60,000 nt of DNA from Nematostella vectensis (taxonomy: Eukaryota > Cnidaria > Anthozoa > Actiniaria > Edwardsiidae): assembly GCF_932526225.1 (NCBI RefSeq), contig NC_064034.1, positions 6,932,001 to 6,992,000 on the forward strand, written 5' to 3'. Every line of letters starts with the position of its first letter. The stretch's first letter is position 1. Under the pieces are notes generated by a model. That model worked only from the letters and a program-made list of their open reading frames with translations. It made no database searches and had not been told where the DNA came from. The translations under genes and the position numbers were made by a program. Below are positions 32,927 to 46,500 of the stretch, piece after piece.

Positions 32927-35001
32927 GTTTTCTTTACAGATTTATTATTTAAAAAGCAAAAGTTTGTTTTTAGTTTTATATTATGTAAATATCTTGTTCT
33001 AAAAAACATATTAAGTGTGTACTGCCGAATCACATAGTTGTAATGAACTAGTCATTTGAGCCCCCTCCCTCATGGTCCCGTGGAAGCCAGGGGTTAATGT
33101 GGGGTTTTAGACCACTTTTTAACCATAATATGTCAGGAGGGGTGGTGGTATTGACTGTTTTTTACTCTTAACTTGGAAACATGCTTTTAAAAAAGTCTAA
33201 TCCCCCACCCTTTCCTGGAACCATGGATGTGGGGGTACCAAATGACTAGTGAATAAGAACTCCCTACTGTTCTCTTCAAGACATGGTTTTTAATTCCCAT
33301 GCCTTCCAGTCTTTAGCATTCATCTTGGCCCTCAGGTAGTTCCTGGTTCATGAAAGAGTGAAAACAATTATTTATTATTCCTTTCAAAACAATCTTTTTA
33401 TCAAGCCATTTATAATCTAACTAATTTTCCACAACTATTTGAAAAAAAAATAAACACATGAGATGCAAGATGCAGACAATAACAACAATACATATTGAAA
33501 ATAGGGTTTTTTTATCCTCGGTAAGGAAAATTTCTCTTGTAAGTTGAAGAAGCTGCTGTATCTTCTAAGGATATTTATCTTCTTAGGACTAAGAGCACAG
33601 GATATAAAGACAAGAACGGTCTCCTTTAGCAGTATTTGACAAATGCAACAAGATATTGGTTAGCCTTTATGAAATATCTCAACACAATCAATCTGCCCTG
33701 AAGAAGTCTTATTAAAGACGAATTCCAGTTTTTGTTGTATTGTATTATATTCAACACAATCAAGAATATAGATCAAACGAATGTCAAAACGAAACCTGTT
33801 ATGCTCAAATAATTTGATTACTAAGTTAAGTACTCGCATTCTCAAAGCATACAAAAAGGACAACAAAAAGCCTAATAACTGTCATATCCTCAATAGACAA
33901 TACAAATCGTTGTCTGAAACTCACCTTGCATTGTTTTTTTTGGTCGCTTTCTTGTGGTTCTGTTCTGTTTTCTTTACAAATTTATTATTTAAAAAGCAAA
34001 AATTTGTTTTTAGTTTTATATTATATAAGTATCTTGTTCTAAAAAAAACCTATGAGTGTGTACTGCTGAATCACATAGTAATGAACTAGTCATTTGTGCC
34101 CCCTCCCTTATGGTCCTGGGGAAGTCAGGGGTTAATGTGGGGTTTTAGATTACTTTTTAACCAGAATATGTCAAGATTGGTGGTGGTTTTGACTGTTTTT
34201 GACTCTTAACTTGGAAACAGGCTTTTATTTAAGTTTAATCCCCCACCTTTCCCTGGGACCATGGGTGTGGGGGTATCAAATGACTAGTGAATAAGAACAT
34301 CCTACTGTTCTCTTCAAGACATGATTTTTAATTCTCATGTCTTCCAGTCTTTAGCATTCATCTTGGCCCTCAGGTAGTTCCTGGTTCATAAAAGAGTGAA
34401 ACAATTATTTATTATTTCTTTCAAAACAATCTTTTTATCAAGCCATTTATAATCTAACTAATTTTCCACAACTATTTAAAAAAAAAAAACACATGAGATG
34501 CAAGATGTAGACAATAACAACAACACATATTGAAAATAGGGTTTTTTATCATCGGTAAGGAAAATTTCTCTTGTAAGTTGAAGAAGCTGATGTATCTTCT
34601 AAGGATATGTATCTTCTTAGGACTAAGAGCACAGGATATAAAGACAAGAACGGTCTTCCTTAGCAGTATTTGACAAATGCAACACGATATTGGTTAGCCT
34701 TTATGAAATATCTCAACACAATCAATCTGCCCTGAAGAAGTCTTATCAAAGACGAATTCCAGTTTTTGTTGTATTGTATTTTATTCAACACAATCAAGAA
34801 TATAGATAAAACGAATGTCAAAACAAAACCTGTTATGCTCAAATAATTTGATTACTAAGTTAAGTACTCGCATTCTCAAAGCATACAAAAAGGACAACAA
34901 AAAGCCTAATAACTGTCATATCCTCAATAGACAATACAAACCGTCGTCCGAAACTCACTTTGCATTGTTTTTTTTTTTGTCGCTTTCTTGTGGTTCTGTT
35001 C
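32927..35001. repeat. Local 1.04-kb tandem duplication in copy B
   Basis: The segment from CTGTTTTCTTTACAGATTTATT to TCGCTTTCTTGTGGTTCTGTTC is present twice in a row (unit 2 from about 33966); copy A has one (7717-8763). The units differ by several percent. They carry small MSKQNLLCSNN-type ORFs that I do not regard as genes. Confidence 0.85.
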
Positions 35002-35189
35002 GCTTTTTAATGTGAACTGTTATTTGCTTAAATTCACTAGCTAAAACCAGATAAATCTTGGCGTGAATCAATGTTAGTAGATCTCCTCTAGTTGACTTTA
35101 TCCTTAAGTCACAAAATTTGAGGCAAAATAAATAATCATCGAATAATCGACAAGAACTTTTTCCCTTGCTCCGTGCTTGTATTTAGTCG

Positions 35190-35320
35190 CCATTTCGGGG
35201 CCGAGGGCTGGCTGGCTGGCGAGTGACACCACAGGGTACCCGCGCGATGACCACAAAAACCAAGTCGCATACCTTTACCATATTTCTATGCCTATGGGGC
35301 TACGCGCGCGGCCTGCTCCG
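35190..35320 (-). repeat. GC-rich dispersed element, shortened copy
   Basis: Counterpart of 8950-9181 with the tetranucleotide tract reduced to two or three units and the GCGGCCGC palindrome lost. It ends GCCTGCTCCGCT and is fused to the ~120-bp tandem repeat, which marks the A/B indel junction. Confidence 0.65.
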
Positions 35321-36147
35321 CTATAAAGGATAGGACACGAGCCTAACTTTAGAAATGAATAATTTTGAATAAACCATTTTAATTTCCTGTGTCAATACAA
35401 TATTATTTCTATTATGGCTTGCACAATTTTTCACAACCAAATTATATGTGATAAGACACCAGCCTAAAAAAAGGCTTTTAAATTAAAAGCCATGATTTCT
35501 TAATAATTCAGAATAACACCTTTTTTAACATCATGCATTTTTCCTACTTAGGTGTATACACCACTTTCCTACTAAAAGCAATCCCATACTGCTGGATCTC
35601 AGCTTTGACTTTTCATGTCAAATAATGGTGCATTTCTACAATGATAATGAAAACAAGCATTCTCTAAAAGGCACCCATTTGTTGATAAAAGTATTTATTG
35701 TCATTTTCGTGCTCAATTCAATTCATTCATCCATCATAGTCCTGGGTAGTCTTCCTGGGGGAGTGGAGGGAGGTAAATATATATGTTGTTATTGAATACA
35801 AAAATTCATTAATTTGATACCCCTAAAGGATAGCAGTATCAGAATAACCATTAAACACCCCCTGAGGGATAGTAGTTGGGTGAAGTTTATACCCTAAAAG
35901 ATGATTATCTACACCCCATCTACTTTTTTGGAGAGTCAAACCCCCAGGGGTGAGGGTCATGGCAGAAATTAGTAATGTACCCAAGACACCAGGATTTACT
36001 ACAAACTACTCCAAAGCTAGTTTGCATCCCCTATATCCTTAAACTTGCCACAAGTATTGCTAAAAAAGTGCATCCACGCAGGCTCCGTTTTTAGGTAGTG
36101 CCTGAATCTATATTAGTGTCCGTTTTAGCAGCAAAACAAAAATCACT

Positions 36148-37258
36148 CAGGCCTGACCAAACACGCAAACATGTTTGTCAAAGGTTGAGATCGAACACTC
36201 GCGCCAGCATGTTTGGCGAAGTGGCTAAACACAAAAACATTTTCATAAAACATGAGCGCGCGCACTTCTTCCGTTATGATTACGCAAGAGATCAAAGTGG
36301 CGCCATGGGGATCACGGAGCACGCGCAATGTTTTGTTTGATGAGTGGCTAAGGCCTTAAGGTAATTCCCTTAAATTGCACTGCGCACCATCTGCGCATAG
36401 TGGCGCGCGCTGTTTGTTCGAATTGTCCGGTATTAAGTGTGCGCGCGCGCGCCACAGTTGTACAAGAAAACACAGCAAAGGCGCGCGTTTCTTTACTTAA
36501 AATCGCTTTGACAGAAAAACGAAGTCGGTTTCCCCCATTTTTTATTTGCTCAAATAGTTAAATATATACGGAAATATGAAATACTGAAAGGAGAAAAAAA
36601 GTTGGGTTGTAGGAGTTTTTTATTAATACTTCAAAATGGCGCTTTTTACCGTATGAATAGTGGCAAAATAATGTCTTTCAGTGCGATCTCTTAAAATGTA
36701 ATTTGTTTTGAACATTAGCTACTATGGGTTTTGTTTAGGAGATCGGATTTTGGCAGCTAGACAAACAGAACTTGATTTTCTAAAGACTATAGGCACTCTT
36801 TTTGAAAACTAAAGGGTTGGGATTTTTCCTCGCGCGATCAGTAAAAACGCGTCAAACCTACGCCCCTCTGTTGAGAAAACGAGTTCGGTACCCCCATTTT
36901 TAAAATTACATTTTGTAAAAGCCCTTAACCTCAATATTTTTTGTGCGAAGTTTTAAAAAATTCTGGGTTGTAGAACTATTTCAAGGAAATTACCTTAACA
37001 AGCAAAAAGTTCGACGTTTATTGTCGAACCTCTACCGAACCAGAACGCTGCAACTCTGGCACGCCGATTAATCTAGGCCTAAACGATAAAACATTGGCGT
37101 TCAACGCAAATGTTTGATGAAAATGTTTTGATCTCGTTCAAACATCTGTACGTGTTGTGGAAGCCAATTGAGTACCATGTTTTTGGGTGGCTAAACGTAC
37201 AAACACTTACGTCAAACGCAATGTTTGACAAACATTTTTGCGTGTTTAGCCAGGCCTT
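36148..37258. mobile_element. Non-autonomous DNA transposon, ~1.1 kb (copy B)
   Basis: Duplicate of 11691-12800 with the same AGGCCTG..TAAACACGC inverted ends. It carries a few small indels and a longer GCGCGC run near 36445. Confidence 0.55.
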
Positions 37259-38344
37259 ACTTCTTTACCGCGGTATGGACTCTTACAATCTTACCAAACC
37301 CAGTTTTACAGCGATATTTGGTATTTGGTTTTACAACGATATTTCGAGTCCCCGTTATAGTAAAACAAGCGAAATTATATCGATTTTTAGTCATCGGTGC
37401 CTATAGATCCGACGCGCGCGTGAATATCCAATCAGAAAACAGCAAAAAGAAGCCAGCTAAGTGCAATCTAAATGTCCCACATAAGTCCCACTGTGTAGAA
37501 TAGTCATGAAAATATTGCTTTAACAAAACGTTATTAAAGTATTGCTATAGATATAAAAACAAGTCATGAAAGAAATTCTATTGGATATAATATAAAAGCC
37601 ATGACATGCTATGAGATATAATATACAAGCCATGAAAGTATTGCCATCAAATATAATTGTGCTATTTGATTTAATAAACAAGTCGTGAAAGTAATTGCTA
37701 CCAGATATCATTAACATGATAAAAGGAAATAACGGCGAAACGAGACGAAAAAAAACTTACATATTAAGTTCTTTCTGGGTTACTTATCCAAAAGTGTTCT
37801 GGTATATAAAAATGTATAAAAATGTCGATACAAATAGTAGAAAAAAAAATCCATAAGAAAATACACGCTACACTTAAAATGTTTAACAATCTATACATTA
37901 TCACTAGAATACCTTATATAGCGGATACTCGCATTTACCGGACAATATTCCGAGGTTATATTATAACCCTTGTAATTACCCAGCATTTAACGCAAATCCT
38001 TTAATTATTGCAGTATACAATACAATACTAACTACTTACTAACCGAGAGTGAGGTCATGCCGGTAAATATCAAACTAAGGCTTTGGCGTATCGACGGAGG
38101 CTTTGCGAGGTTATTTGTAAGAACAATGATGATCGCACATTTCTCTGACATCATTAGAAATTTGACGAGTCCCATGCATTTGTCGAAATCAGAACTGCCA
38201 TTTGGCATTTCCATTTGCATTGTGCACCTACACAAGATTTTGAAACAGGTGTATATGACATGTATTTACTTATCTTCAAAGAAGCATTATCTTTATACAA
38301 AACACTGGTGAGTCATCTTTGATGCCATTGTCAGCATTGGGCTT

Positions 38345-38545
38345 CCTTTACAACATGTACACGTAGTTCATCTATGATGCAACTGGGTTTTCATTATACG
38401 TGACTAATCTATGATGTCACTGGGCTTCCAATACAAGTGGCTAATTTATGTTGTCATATGGCTTCCATTACACGTGGCTAATCTATAATGTCATTGGGAT
38501 TCCATTACACGTGGCTAATATCTGATGCAATCGGCTTCCATGACA
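38345..38545. repeat. ~40-bp tandem repeat downstream of gene B
   Basis: Counterpart of 14085-14345 with about five units, one fewer than in copy A. Noncoding. Between 37260 and 38840 I see only this array, one 232-bp unit (about 37530-37755) and AT-rich filler. Confidence 0.7.
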
Positions 38546-38760
38546 TATGTGTCGACAGGGGGCGACAACTTCGTCCATGCTTTGAGCAGTGATCTGTTGG
38601 GCAAACAAATGAGGATATGGGATAAGCACAGTAAAAGTGCGACACTGATGCTAGAGCATCATCATAAGGGGAGGGGGGTCATTTCAGGAGCAGCAGCAAA
38701 GTAGTAATGTAAGAATAGAAGTCAAATAAGTGACAATAGAATTAGTGATAAATGAAAACC

Positions 38761-38766
38761 TTTATT
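38761..38766 (-). promoter_or_regulatory. Poly(A) signal AATAAA, pseudokinase gene copy B
   Basis: AATAAA on the minus strand, 75 bp beyond the TAA stop at 38841, conserved with copy A. Confidence 0.6.
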
Positions 38767-38840
38767 CACCAATACTATGAACAAACCAGTTACTATCATG
38801 ACAAAACCAAACTCATAAGCTGCTCCTTGTACTGACTACC

Positions 38841-40584
38841 TTACATTAAACACGAACGTATAATATATTTAAAACAGAACATACCTTCCACATTCTCGTA
38901 CACCTCGTGACCACACGAGCGGCAGTGATGGACGCCTGGACGCCTAGTGTACTGTGTACAATCTGAGTTGAGACGGACGAAATGCCAATACCCCTCCTTA
39001 TTTACGTCGTAAGGCTGGACCATGGGATAATCGCACAAAAAGTCGTGCGATAGACTCATGCGTGGATCTGAATGATAGATGTTGTGATATCTTTGCTGAT
39101 AGCATTCGCTTGATGTATGATCACCGCTCATATCTTGGAATACTCTCTCTTCAGATCTCCCTGGTATGTAGTGGTCTCCACTTGATGCCATATGGGTAAA
39201 TGGCCTAGCGTGCTGATAACTGCCTTGGTGTTGACCTCTTCCATAAAGAGGCTGATGATGGCGGGGACTATTACTACAAAGTACATCTGTCACATCAGGA
39301 GGCCTGTATGATAACTGGGGAGCAGGTCTGGAGCAGGATGATGGACGTCTGGTTGGTAGTGGGGGAGGAGGTGTGGCTGTCATTCCGGGCCGGTCTGAAG
39401 GACGTATGTGTAATGATGGGGGAGGAAGTCTGGATGGAGGAGACACCCGACGCTCAGCAGGAACCGGTGTAGGAGTTCGACGTTCAGCAGGGAATGGAGG
39501 AGACACTCGACGCTCAGCAGGGTCCGGTGGAGGCATTTGACATTCATCAGGGAATAGAGGAGACACTCGACGCTCACCAGGGTCCGGTGTAGGAGTTCGA
39601 CGTTCAGCAGGGAATGGAGGAGACACTCGACGCTTAGCAGGGTCCAGTGGAGGAATTCGACGTTCAGCAGGGAATGGAGAAGATATTTGACGCTCACCAG
39701 GGTCCGGTGCAGGAGTTCGACGTTCAGCAGGGAATGGAGGAGGCACTCGACGCTCAGCAGGGTCCGGTGCAGGAGTTCGACGTTCAGCAGGGAATGGAGG
39801 AGGCACTCGACGCTCAGCAGGGTCCGGTGGAGGAATTCGATGTTCAGCAGGGAATGGAGGAGACACTCGACGCTCAGTTGGGTTTGATTCAGGCATTTGA
39901 CGCTTGGCAGGGATTGGTCGAGACACTTGATGTATAATACATGTAGCCAGGCTTGGCTGGGTTATATTTTCGTACAGTAAATCTTGACATTTGCGCACAT
40001 ATTGATGATCGGGCAACATTGCAGTATATTCACAAACTGGCTCGTATAGGTTGCTGCCAATTCCACAAAGAGTTTCATCATCTCCTGAGCCTTCATCAGA
40101 TTCGTTACCATCTTTTTCGTAAATAAATGAGCAACCATAAAAATCTCCTTGTAGGTCTCTTTGTGGTTGTAATAGCATTCTCTTAGTGTCCAACAACCCA
40201 TGAATGGGTGGTCTTGGGGGTAGTGGTGGTGGGTTTCCTTTCAGGGTGAGTAGTGAATTTTTGAAATCCTGTTTGGGCGATCTTGACGATGCTGGCAATC
40301 CATCAACTTGTATTTCTTGACTTGGAAATTCTTCATACACGTTCTCTGTAATATACTCATACGTTTCTTCTTCTGTCGTTTCACGCAGAAGTCCCAGCTG
40401 GTAGTCGTAGCAGTGAGGAGCGTAAAGACTATCTGTGACGGTTTTACGTATTTCTGCGTGGTTGAGATGTTTTTCCTCGGGAAGAACGTGCGGAGCATTC
40501 TCGGGTTGGGTGACACCAAAATCAACATTAACGTCGTTGTGAATCTTCTTCCAATGCTTTAGCATCCAGGAATCAAATGGCTTT
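38841..40584 (-). other. Gene B exon 19: Pro-rich tyrosine-motif tail
   Basis: 581 residues follow pseudokinase 2. First comes an ITAM-like cluster EETYEYITENVYEEF (about 1184-1197), then an SH3-type polyproline site PPPLPPRPP (1229-1237), DFYGCSF (the Tyr that is a stop in copy A), more acidic-flanked tyrosines (NLYEPVCEY, LLYENIT), about eight 20-residue PAERR repeats, and a C-terminal HHCRSCGHEVYENVE element. The tail looks like a docking platform for SH2 and SH3 proteins once phosphorylated by another kinase. Confidence 0.8.
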
Positions 40585-43500
40585 CTAAAAAAAAATAATA
40601 CAATATATAAAAAAGACCGTGGCGAGAGTGCGGTGACATCCCCATTTATGAAATAAATAAACCATTTATGAATTATATTTCTCCAGGTATCTTTATCCTA
40701 GAGAAACTAATCGGCACTGCAGCAGGGTTTAGGTTAGTAATGCGTAACGATAGCTTTACTTACCCACATGCAACGATAGCTTTACATAACCATGTGTAAC
40801 GATAGGTTTACATACCCACGTGTAACGATAGCTTTACATACCCACGTGTAACGATAGCTTTACATACCCACGTGTAACGATAGCTTTACATACCCACGTG
40901 TAACGATAGCTTTACATTACCACGTGTAACGATAACTTCACATACCCACATGCAACAATAGCTTCACATACCCACATGCAACGATAGCTTCACATACCCA
41001 CATGCAACGATAGCTTTATACGTTACATGCTTTACTCACCTGCTCGTTAGGGTGTCGACCAGGAGCAGGAAGGTTGGTCTTTCACGTGGATAATGCAGAA
41101 GACACTGTTTGAGTGTGATGTACAACCAGCATGGCATACTCTGCGGTTGAACTGGATAATTCCCCTCAAACGATGACTTGGTCTGAACACACACACAAAA
41201 ATAATCAAGGAGTGAAAATTGGATCAGTGATAGCTGTATTATAGTAAAATTTGCATGACTTTGACCAGGCATAGCTGGAAATTGGGAAACTAAAATGGGG
41301 GTTGCAGGAATCGGTTCCTTCTAAAGCAGACACTTATTACCTGGTCATCCATGGCCGCGGCTGCCGATGCCTCTAGTTCGTCTAGCGTATTGAACATCTC
41401 AAAGGCAACCTTTCCGAAGGAGTACACATCAGCCGCTTGTGAATAGTAATTATCGTTTTTCACCTCTGGCGCGCTCCTGTTCACATAAATTCATTAATTT
41501 CCTAATGATATTTCATAAATATAAATAGAAGTGTAGTCTAGTAGTTTATATTTTCATCACATACCATGCCGAATCATCAATGGGCATAGGTTTCACAACA
41601 AACCCGTCCGCGCTTGTTTTCATGTAGGAGGTGACAATAATTTCCTCTATTCGCCCAAAGCGCGTTAGTTTCACCTGAAAAAAAAATGTGAAAATCTATA
41701 CAATTCTTACACAGATACTGCCAGAATAACTGTAGTGCTGTAGAGAATGTGTACAGTAAATGTACAACAACAACAAAAACAACAACTACAGCAATAATAA
41801 TATAGTTTTTTAAAGCCTTTTGCAGTGTGACTGAATTACAGGTTATGTGCGCAACTAAAGGAATTCTAATTAAGTAGTTGAGACTTCCTTCCAGACCTAA
41901 GACACATGCTGTGTTTTAATCAATAATTCTGTTATGGGGGTCCGGGGGTCGTTTCTCAAAACTCCCGGTAATATCCGGGCCCGTTAGGGTACCGGGAGAG
42001 TTTTCGGGATACTTTTCCGGGCGAGGAAGAGCGTTTCTCAAAGCTAGCGGTAGCGTCCCGGTTGTTTACGGATTCCCGATAAAGTTGTTTATACTTTTTA
42101 GGCGCACGGTGACAGCTAAATGTCAAATCATTTGACAGAAAAGAAACCTGATTGGCTGGTAGGGAATCCCATAAAATGATGTTAGCCGTGATTGGCCCAC
42201 TTCTTTCCGGGCAGTGATATGGTTTTCTCAAGTGATGAAAATTCACTACAACTCGACACAACTTGAAAATGGCGAGATATAATCGGAAAAAAGCACCAAA
42301 TTGATTAGTTCAACTTGGCCAATTCGAGATGAATGGTTGATCTATAAACTCAGCTGCCAAATATTAAGGAAAAACATCGTTTTGGGTATCAAATATCGTA
42401 TTTAAAGTAATCCCCGGGAAGTTAACGGGAGCTCTTGAGCTCCCGTAAGTTACCGGGCGAGTTACCGGGATTTTTTCCGGGCCCGAAAATAACGGGCGTT
42501 TTGAGAAACATCCGTAAAGTTTATCGGGGGCTCACCGGGTGACTTTCCGGGTTTATCGGGACTTTTGAGAAACGACCCCCAGGCCCGACAATAACGGGCG
42601 TTTTGAGAAACACCCGTAAAGTTTATCGGGGGCTTACCGGGTGACTTTCCGGGTTTATCGGGACTTTTGAGAAACGACCCCCAGGGCATAAACCTGCGGT
42701 ATAAAAAGCGCGCACCTGGTCCAAGTCGTCATTCCCACTAGACTTAGTCGAGAGCAGAGCTCCATTAAAAGAAGCAAAAGAGATATGATCAAGTTCGAAA
42801 TAATGTCTTAAACATCAATAGTGCGAAGACAACTATATTTTCTCTGATGACTGGACAAATAAGAAATAGGGAATGGAGCGATTTTGAATTAAATAAGTTT
42901 TCAGGTTTCGTTTTTTTTAACGCGCGCGCTGAAAAATAGCGTCATTTCAAACGAGAGCGCGCTGTTTTTGAATTAAATTTTCAATCACAAATTTTGTCGT
43001 TATTGCCGTAGAAAACTGCCCCCAAGAAGCTCGCCGTTATTGCCTTGTTTATACAGAACATTATTTTCAACTTCGAAATTATCAAAGTTAATCTACGGCT
43101 CTGCTTTTTCCACTTGACGTGGACTAGCGAGAATGACGACTTGGACCAGGGGGTCGTTTCTCAAAAGTCCCGATAAACCCGAAAACCCGGAAAGTAACCC
43201 GGTAAGCCCCCGATAAACTTTACGGGTGTTTCTCAAAGCGCCCGCTATTTTCGGGCCCGGAAAAAATACCGGTAACTCGCCCGGTAACTTTTGGGAGCTC
43301 ACGAGCTTCCGTTAACTTACCGGGAATTACTTTTAATGCAAAAATTGATACCCCAAATTTCCTTAATATTTTCATAGATCAACTATTCATCTAGAATTGG
43401 CCAAGTTGAACTATCCAATTTGGTGCTTTCTTTCCGATTAAATCTCGCCATTTTCAAGTTGTGTCGAGTTGTAGTGAATTTTCATCACTTGAGGAAACCA

Positions 43501-46500
43501 TATCACTGCCCGGAAAGAAGTGCGCCAATCACGGCTAACATCAATTTATGGGATCCCCTACCAGCCAATCAAGTTTCTTTTCTGTCAAATGATTTGACAT
43601 TTAGCTGTCACCGTGCGCCTAAAAAAATGTAAACAACTTTGCGAAAGATATTGGAAGTTTGCTACAAAATGAGACTTTATCTACTTGTTCTTTGTCTTTT
43701 TTTCGAAAAGTGCCGATGCCACAGCAGTGTTTGGGGTACAAATCTACGATTTTTACTGATATACAATAATTATTTAGCCAATTTATTCATTAAATCTGAA
43801 AATTATAATTTGCTTATCGGGAACCCGTAAACAACAGGCACCTTACCGCAAGCTTTGAGAAACGCTCTTCCTCGCGCGGAAAAGTATCCCGAAAACTCTC
43901 CCGGTACCCTAACGGGCCCGGATATTACCGGGAGTTTTGAGAAACGACCCCCAGGTCCGCGCCTTTTATACCGTGGGTCCTTGTTTAATATCGTTAACGA
44001 ATTTCTTACACTTATCCACACGTCTATCTTCTAAAGTCATGATGTTGGCTCGTGCTAGGGCGTTACAATACATCATTTCAGGCCAAATGATACCTAAGGC
44101 CCTCTTTTGAATGTTCTCACATTGATTGTTAAGATATTTGGGTAAACCAGCGAAAACAACTCAGGCATATTCAATCGACGCTCAACACAATATCGGCAGG
44201 TGGAACATTACATTTTTTCAGTTGTCGAAGGGCGAAAAGCCGCCTGTTGGCTTTCTTCACCAAGTAGTCGCAATGTGCAGCCCATGATAGGTCATGTGAA
44301 AGGCCATGTGATAAGTGCACTCCGAGCAACTTAAAGGTGTGAGCCTATTCGATAAGTGAGCCTCCGATTGCAATGGGTAATCTATATAACCATTAGCAAG
44401 CGATGTACCTTGAGAGGCGCTTGCTGCGCCACCATGATGTTATCTGGTCTTAGGCTGCAGTGGACAATGTCGCTCTGGTGTATGTACTGAATCACCATGG
44501 CAATTTGCGCAAGCGCGCTCACTAAGTCAAAAGGTGAACATTTGCCGTCCCTCACATGGCGTAGTAAATCCCCATCTCTGAAGTACTCGGTTATCTGGTG
44601 AAATAGATACTCGAGTGAGTCAAATTACTTTGTAGTTTGCTGCTTTCTTCGAACGCACAGTGATAAAATCTGTGATGTAATCAATAATGGTTTGACCCTA
44701 CTACTTTAGGTTTCAATAGTTTTTTTCAGAAACACTATTTTGAAATACTAATATGTCTTACCACTTCAAAATCACTTCCTAGAGGAGATATTGACTTAAT
44801 TTCAGCAAGGTTTTCATGGCGGAGCGGCCGTAAGCTCCTAAGACATTCTAACTTGTCTTTATTCACGACTTCCCTGTTCACGATCTCCTGTAAAGGTGAA
44901 TTGCATGAGAGTTATACATCATTTCTAAAATCATGCGCATGTCTTATGAAACGCGTCTACCCTTTAGAGTCGACGTCCGAACTCTTGAAATCTACCGCGC
45001 GAAATTCTACCCTTAACCTGTACCACCTCGGAGGGAGACAGGAGGAATTCTACCCTTACCCCGTGCCACCTGGACTTCGTCAGAGAGTCAGGAGAAGGCG
45101 GTTCAAAGACATCTGGAAATGTTGGCTCATTTTCATCGACTGGAGTCGAGGAGGAAGAGTTCTGAAAAGAAGAATGTAATCAAAATTATACATTAGAAAC
45201 AATTTTCATTTTTCTTGCGTACGATGAACATTATATACTTACACAAATGGGAATCAGCTGCTTTCTTAAAGGTGGAGGACTTTCAGGGGCGTGATCTTCG
45301 CCTGCGTCAAGAAAATGGGTTATGGGCTGACTTGTAATAATTGTGACGTGCATTTGTTTTAATCTTACCTGATGATCTTATATAACTTTGGTAAGCTTCC
45401 AATTCATTCTCCACTTCCTCGGCAGTGGGTCTCTCGCGGCTGTCAAATTCTGTACACCGCTCGATAAGGGCAGCTATTTGCTTGGGAATGCAGGCCTCTG
45501 ACAAAAGCTTTCCTCCTTTTAAGACCTACGGGACGAAGACACTGAATGTGTCACGTTTACTACGAGTAATAATGCTTACTTAGACGCGCAACATTATTAT
45601 AGCTGCATTACTTGGCATAAGAAAACACCGGAAAAGTTTTCAATGTATGATTACACATTATGATCTAAGACCACTCAGTAAAAATCTTTCTAGAAACTTG
45701 GGCAGTCCCTATCCCTAAGAGAATAGAAAGAGGGGCATTCGATCAGTTACTTACATATTGTCTGACTTGTTCGTCCGTATCGCAGCCCCTTCCATTACCG
45801 CGACTGTACGGGGTCACCCCTAGGGTAAACACCTGGTACATCAGTACGCCATAGCTCCACATGTCTGACGCGCATGAGAAGCGCCCATCTAATAAACTTT
45901 CGGGGGCGTCATGTCGCACTTGAGTGGATTTATTAGAGACGTACTCCGGCGTTGTACCTTCACCCTAGAACACAGTTGGACCAATCACAAATTACCCTAG
46001 AACGTAATTGGACTAAACACAAATCACCTTAGAACACAATTGGACCAATCACAAATCACCCTAGAACACTATTGGACCAATCACAAATCAGCACGGATTT
46101 GGATGTGCTAATATATGTTTTTCTATTTTTTCAAAATACCTGACTCTTCAATTCCCGGACTGTGCCAAGACCCGACAGCATGCAAACGTTATCCTCCCCG
46201 ACCATTACATTAGAGGGGCATATGGACCGGTGGACCAGTCCGAGCTGATGTAGGAACTTCACTGCTCTCAGTACGTCCAGACACATGCCGGTCAATATGG
46301 ACTGGGGCAGCATGGGAAGCAAATCACGCCTAGGACAAGTAAAAGTTTATAATTATCCAGCACACGCATAGAAACCAACACTTCGAGATGTTTAAGAAAG
46401 ATAAAAGATTAAATTCCCGAGTACAGCACCAAACATTGTAGTAATACCTAGAGTTTTCCAGATAGCTAAGAAGGTCCCCCTCCGGCAACCTCTCCAAAAT

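Larger units (their letters stand above)
41040..45301 (-). other. Gene B exons 12-18: linker and pseudokinase domain 2
   Basis: A Pro/Ser-rich linker (SPPPLRKQLIPIC, then SSSSTPVDENEP) leads to a second, reduced kinase fold. Its N-lobe lacks a Gly loop and a clear beta-3 Lys (HGEIVNREVV). The catalytic loop is VHCSLRPDNIMV (Ser966 for Asp), and RFG replaces DFG (Arg986 for Asp). SAPE, DVYSFGKVAFEMF and RERPTF in the C-lobe are well kept. Exons 15 and 16, on either side of the missing HRD and DFG, are separated by a 2.7-kb intron containing the foldback element (41944-43952) and a LINE relic. Confidence 0.8.
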